Below, piece by piece: positions 61,812-64,000 of a stretch of DNA of 64,000 nucleotides. The notes below the pieces were generated by a model. The model saw only the letters and a list, made by a program, of their open reading frames with translations, had not been told where the DNA came from and searched no databases. The position numbers and the translations under genes were made by a program. The stretch covers positions 308,150 through 372,149 of the forward strand of contig NZ_VRUR01000001.1 in the NCBI RefSeq assembly GCF_008040165.1. Reading direction: 5' to 3'. The DNA comes from Flagellimonas hymeniacidonis. Its GTDB lineage: Bacteria > Bacteroidota > Bacteroidia > Flavobacteriales > Flavobacteriaceae. Within the stretch, counting starts at the first letter, position 1; each line of letters starts with the position of its first letter.

Positions 61812-62411
61812 TTAAGTAAACATGAACATTCGTAGCATGTTCATAAAATTATCAATGGGATAACTGTCTTTAAGCTCTTTCATTGATGTCATAGCCCCTT
61901 TTCCTGCATCTTCAAAAAAAGCAACAATATCTGCAGCATTTAGCTTATCGTCTATATCTCCAGCTTTTTGGGCCTCGACCACTGTCTCGGTAATAAGATT
62001 CTGAACTTGCTCTTCATTGGCTACAATCACACTCCTAATCTTCTCACTGTGTTCGGCCATCTCACTTCCTAGGTTACAAGCCAAGCAGCCCATTTTACAA
62101 TCAAGATCGTTCTTCAATACCAAACTTCTAAACTCATAAAAATCCAAGATTCTTTCCTTGGGTGTTCTTGACTTGTTCAATAAAATGTCCTTAGCTGGAG
62201 TAAAGTGTTGATCAAAGTATGCTCCAATTGCCTTAACGGCAAAATCTTCCTTACTGTCAAAATAAAAATAAAAGGAGCCCTTGGGGACATCAGCTGCTTT
62301 TACAATGTCGTTAACACTAGTAGCATTGTACCCTTTGGACCAAAGAATCTCCATTCCTTTCTCCAAGAGCATATCACACTTTTGTTCTCCTTTTATTGTT
62401 TTGAGTTCCAT
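61812..62411 (-). CDS. TetR-family transcriptional regulator
   Basis: The 199-residue protein has a TetR DNA-binding helix-turn-helix at about 20-55 (GYNATSVNDIVKAADVPKGSFYFYFDSKEDF). The ligand domain includes DLDCKMGCLACNLGSEMAEHSEKIR with Cys105, Cys109 and Cys112, similar to the NemR/AcuR group that can sense electrophiles or oxidants through Cys. The gene lies upstream of the MMPL operon on the same strand, and copies of a TGACCAGTC motif flank both promoters. It probably represses itself and the MMPL genes. Confidence 0.93.
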   Translation of the reverse strand: MELKTIKGEQKCDMLLEKGMEILWSKGYNATSVNDIVKAADVPKGSFYFYFDSKEDFAVKAIGAYFDQHFTPAKDILLNKSRTPKERILDFYEFRSLVLKNDLDCKMGCLACNLGSEMAEHSEKIRSVIVANEEQVQNLITETVVEAQKAGDIDDKLNAADIVAFFEDAGKGAMTSMKELKDSYPIDNFMNMLRMFMFT

Positions 62412-62427
62412 TTCGGGTTCAAATATA

Positions 62428-62437
62428 TGACCAGTCG
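62428..62437. promoter_or_regulatory. TetR-type site upstream of tetR
   Basis: TGACCAGTCG lies 17 bases before the tetR start codon and matches nine of ten bases of the sites near the MMPL promoter. It is consistent with autoregulation. Confidence 0.5.
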
Positions 62438-62546
62438 TCTAGCTAGCCAAATAACAACTTACATTTTAACAAATTTTAAATCTAATTCAATACGTTTCAT
62501 TCCTAAAAAACACTTGATAGCCCATATTCCTTTCACTATCCTAAAA

Positions 62547-62554
62547 TAGATTTG
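62547..62554 (+). promoter_or_regulatory. -7 promoter element of the GntR gene
   Basis: TAGATTTG fits TAnnTTTG 42 bases before the GntR start. Confidence 0.5.
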
Positions 62555-62573
62555 GCTTAATATGTTAAATCGT

Positions 62574-62589
62574 ATATAATATATTATAT
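62574..62589. promoter_or_regulatory. AT-rich palindrome upstream of gntR
   Basis: ATATAATATATTATAT is a perfect 16-bp palindrome between the promoter and the start codon of the GntR gene. GntR/FCD regulators often bind AT-rich inverted repeats of this kind, so it may be an autoregulatory operator. AT-richness lowers its significance. Confidence 0.4.
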
Positions 62590-62596
62590 TTATATT

Positions 62597-63244
62597 ATGA
62601 TTCAAAGAATAACGTTGAGAGATCAAATAAGCCAATGGCTGCAAGAACAAATGCTCAGTGGAAAGATAAAAAGTGGGCAAAAGCTTTCTCTAGCAGAATT
62701 ATCAAGGGATATCCAGGTAAGCGTTACTCCTATTCGCGAAGCTCTGGTACAGATGGTCCGCACAGGAATTGTTACGAATATCTCTAACCGAGGCTTTTAT
62801 ATCCCTCAATTAAGTTCTGAAGAGGCCAAAAACATTTATCCTGCTATTTATGCACTTGAGAAACTGGCAATGGAAAAATCACAATTTAGCTCAAGCCACA
62901 TCAAAACTCTTAATAGTATTCAATCCAAATTTGAAAAAGCCGCTTCAAAGGAGGAAGCCGTTCGATTGGATTTTCAATTTCATGAATCATTAACAAGTGT
63001 ATATCATAACAAAGTTGTCCAGAATGTTCTAAATGATTTAAAGGTTCGCATATTTTTTTATGAACTTCAGTACATGGATGACATTACAAATCATCAAAAG
63101 TCAATTGGGGAACATCATAATATATTGAATGCCTTGGTTGATGGAAACTTAGAGAAAGCCACTTTGATTCTTCAGGAAAATTGGGAAACCAGCGCAAGTT
63201 TTATTGAAGCTTATTATGACAACAATCAATTTGTTAATCATTAA
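62597..63244 (+). CDS. GntR-family regulator (FCD type)
   Basis: The 215-residue protein has the winged helix (LRDQISQWLQEQMLSGKIKSGQKLSLAELSRDIQVSVTPIREALVQM) in the first 70 residues. The C-terminal helical FCD domain carries VRLDFQFHESLTSVYHNK and IGEHHNILNALVDGNLEKA, whose Asp and His residues usually bind a metal and a small carboxylate effector. Such regulators control catabolic genes downstream. The next gene starts 9 bases after the stop and is exported, but the window ends before the likely pathway genes. Confidence 0.93.
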   Translation: MIQRITLRDQISQWLQEQMLSGKIKSGQKLSLAELSRDIQVSVTPIREALVQMVRTGIVTNISNRGFYIPQLSSEEAKNIYPAIYALEKLAMEKSQFSSSHIKTLNSIQSKFEKAASKEEAVRLDFQFHESLTSVYHNKVVQNVLNDLKVRIFFYELQYMDDITNHQKSIGEHHNILNALVDGNLEKATLILQENWETSASFIEAYYDNNQFVNH

Positions 63245-63253
63245 ATCGGAACT

Positions 63254-64000
63254 ATGATCAATCACCAAACTCCCTTTGCCAAATCCATAAGAAAGCTGCT
63301 ATTTTTTTGGCTGTTTTTGATTCCATTTATCTACGGATATGCCCAGAATCAAACACATAAAGCGACCAATATTCAATCACCTTTTATTTTCGACAACAAT
63401 AACCTTGAACAAAATGCAAAGGATTTATCAGCAATTTATTCTCAAATGGGCAAATACTATAAGGGTGTGGAAAAAGCGAACACTGCCCTTTTGGAAGAAG
63501 TTTTCCATGAGAATTGGTTCATGAGAGATACTGAAACATCATTAGAAGCAACGCTCAATGTAGAGAATAAGCAAAAATTTATTAGGAGAGTTAGTAATCA
63601 TGGTCCATATCCTGGATACGCTAAAGATAGAAAGTTTACTACAATAGGATTAGCCAATGACAATATTGCTTTTGTTCGTGTCAACAAAAAGAGTTCAACC
63701 AGTTTTTTCCTATATAAGGTAGATAATGAATGGATTATAATCGATAAACTTTGGACACCCATTCCCTCGGCAAATTCCTCTGAAAATCAATCTTCTGCTT
63801 ATTCACAAGTTGAAGAATTATTACATGGTTATTTTAAGGCGTTAAATCATTCAAATAAGGAGTTGTTAAACCAAATACTGCATACACAATGGGATAGAAA
63901 AATCATAGATGCCAACAACAAGATTACTATAATCAATAAAAATACATTTCTACAAAACCTTAAAATCAATCAAAATCTCACAAGTTATGATCAATTGCGT
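63254..64000 (+). CDS. exported NTF2-like protein, cut by the window edge
   Basis: An open frame of 249 codons from ATG at 63254 runs to the end without a stop. A signal peptide-like segment (LLFFWLFLIPFIYGYAQ) precedes two tandem NTF2/lumazine-binding-like domains. The first covers about 60-168 (ALLEEVFHENWFMRDTETSLEATLNVENKQ ... GLANDNIAFVRVNKKSSTSFFLYKVDNEWIIIDKLW). The second begins at about 184 (VEELLHGYFKALNHSNKELLNQILH). Such domains are small-ligand or auxiliary folds, often in exported enzymes of sugar or steroid metabolism. It follows the GntR gene by nine bases, so they are probably co-transcribed. Downstream genes would reveal its pathway. Confidence 0.75.
   Translation, partial: MINHQTPFAKSIRKLLFFWLFLIPFIYGYAQNQTHKATNIQSPFIFDNNNLEQNAKDLSAIYSQMGKYYKGVEKANTALLEEVFHENWFMRDTETSLEATLNVENKQKFIRRVSNHGPYPGYAKDRKFTTIGLANDNIAFVRVNKKSSTSFFLYKVDNEWIIIDKLWTPIPSANSSENQSSAYSQVEELLHGYFKALNHSNKELLNQILHTQWDRKIIDANNKITIINKNTFLQNLKINQNLTSYDQLR

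Overview
The window is a gene-dense, AT-rich bacterial chromosome segment from the Bacteroidota, very probably a marine member of the Flavobacteriaceae. The evidence is the gene content: Bacteroidota-type TonB proteins with a PVFPGCEG motif, DUF5686 and DUF6089 families, a K+-dependent membrane pyrophosphatase, the CBS-nadK-DUF6089-uppS-bamA-ompH-ompH block, and the folK-deoxynucleoside kinase fusion. Starts lack clear Shine-Dalgarno sequences, several genes begin with GTG or TTG, and TAnnTTTG-type -7 boxes recur upstream of genes. No insertion sequence, prophage, CRISPR array or rRNA operon was seen. No stretch longer than about 300 bases lacks a gene.

Layout. 0-8.7 kb: end of an unidentified gene, an exported lipoprotein, a TonB protein, the membrane pyrophosphatase next to the soluble one, a DUF5686 outer-membrane protein and pdhB. 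8.8-13.8 kb: etfBA, a bifunctional nuclease-family protein, a nucleoside transporter and thyA. 13.9-24.1 kb: a more accessory stretch with two orphan small genes, an unanchored TonB-domain protein, a lipoprotein made of six 110-residue repeats, and a tightly packed set response regulator - histidine kinase - egtB - egtD - DUF427 ending in a terminator. Beyond it lie a small glycogen-binding-type protein and a class V PLP enzyme. 24.2-36.4 kb: folA, murI, the envelope biogenesis block read leftward (CBS, nadK, DUF6089, uppS, bamA, two ompH genes), pdxJ with an alpha/beta hydrolase, and an SGNH-hydrolase lipoprotein. 36.5-40.3 kb: a small membrane protein, then tig, clpP and clpX. 40.3-55 kb: hydrolase, GH3 enzyme, DUF2797, a beta-propeller protein, AsmA, the queuosine-precursor transporter, sppA, the folK-dNK fusion, a SpoU methyltransferase and mutS. 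55.1-55.3 kb: tRNA-Gly(GCC) and tRNA-Leu(TAA), each with its own terminator. 55.4-62.4 kb: three unknown exported proteins, then a leftward operon of MMPL transporter, LolA-like periplasmic protein and outer-membrane barrel, with a TetR regulator upstream. 62.6 kb to the end: a GntR regulator and the start of an exported NTF2-like protein.

How the parts work together. Folate and dTMP genes are scattered through the window (thyA, folA, folK fused to a deoxynucleoside kinase). Envelope assembly is the largest theme (bamA, ompH x2, uppS, murI, asmA, sppA). The two most promising systems are (1) an ergothioneine-type operon apparently co-transcribed with its own two-component system and a DUF427 gene, with a possible EgtE-like PLP lyase nearby and no EgtC in view, and (2) an MMPL / LolA-like / beta-barrel set spanning the envelope, under a cysteine-rich TetR protein with three copies of a TGACCAGTC motif around it. 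Further signals are a long palindrome shared by the etfB and SGNH-lipoprotein promoter regions, and the six-repeat lipoprotein divergent from the two-component system.
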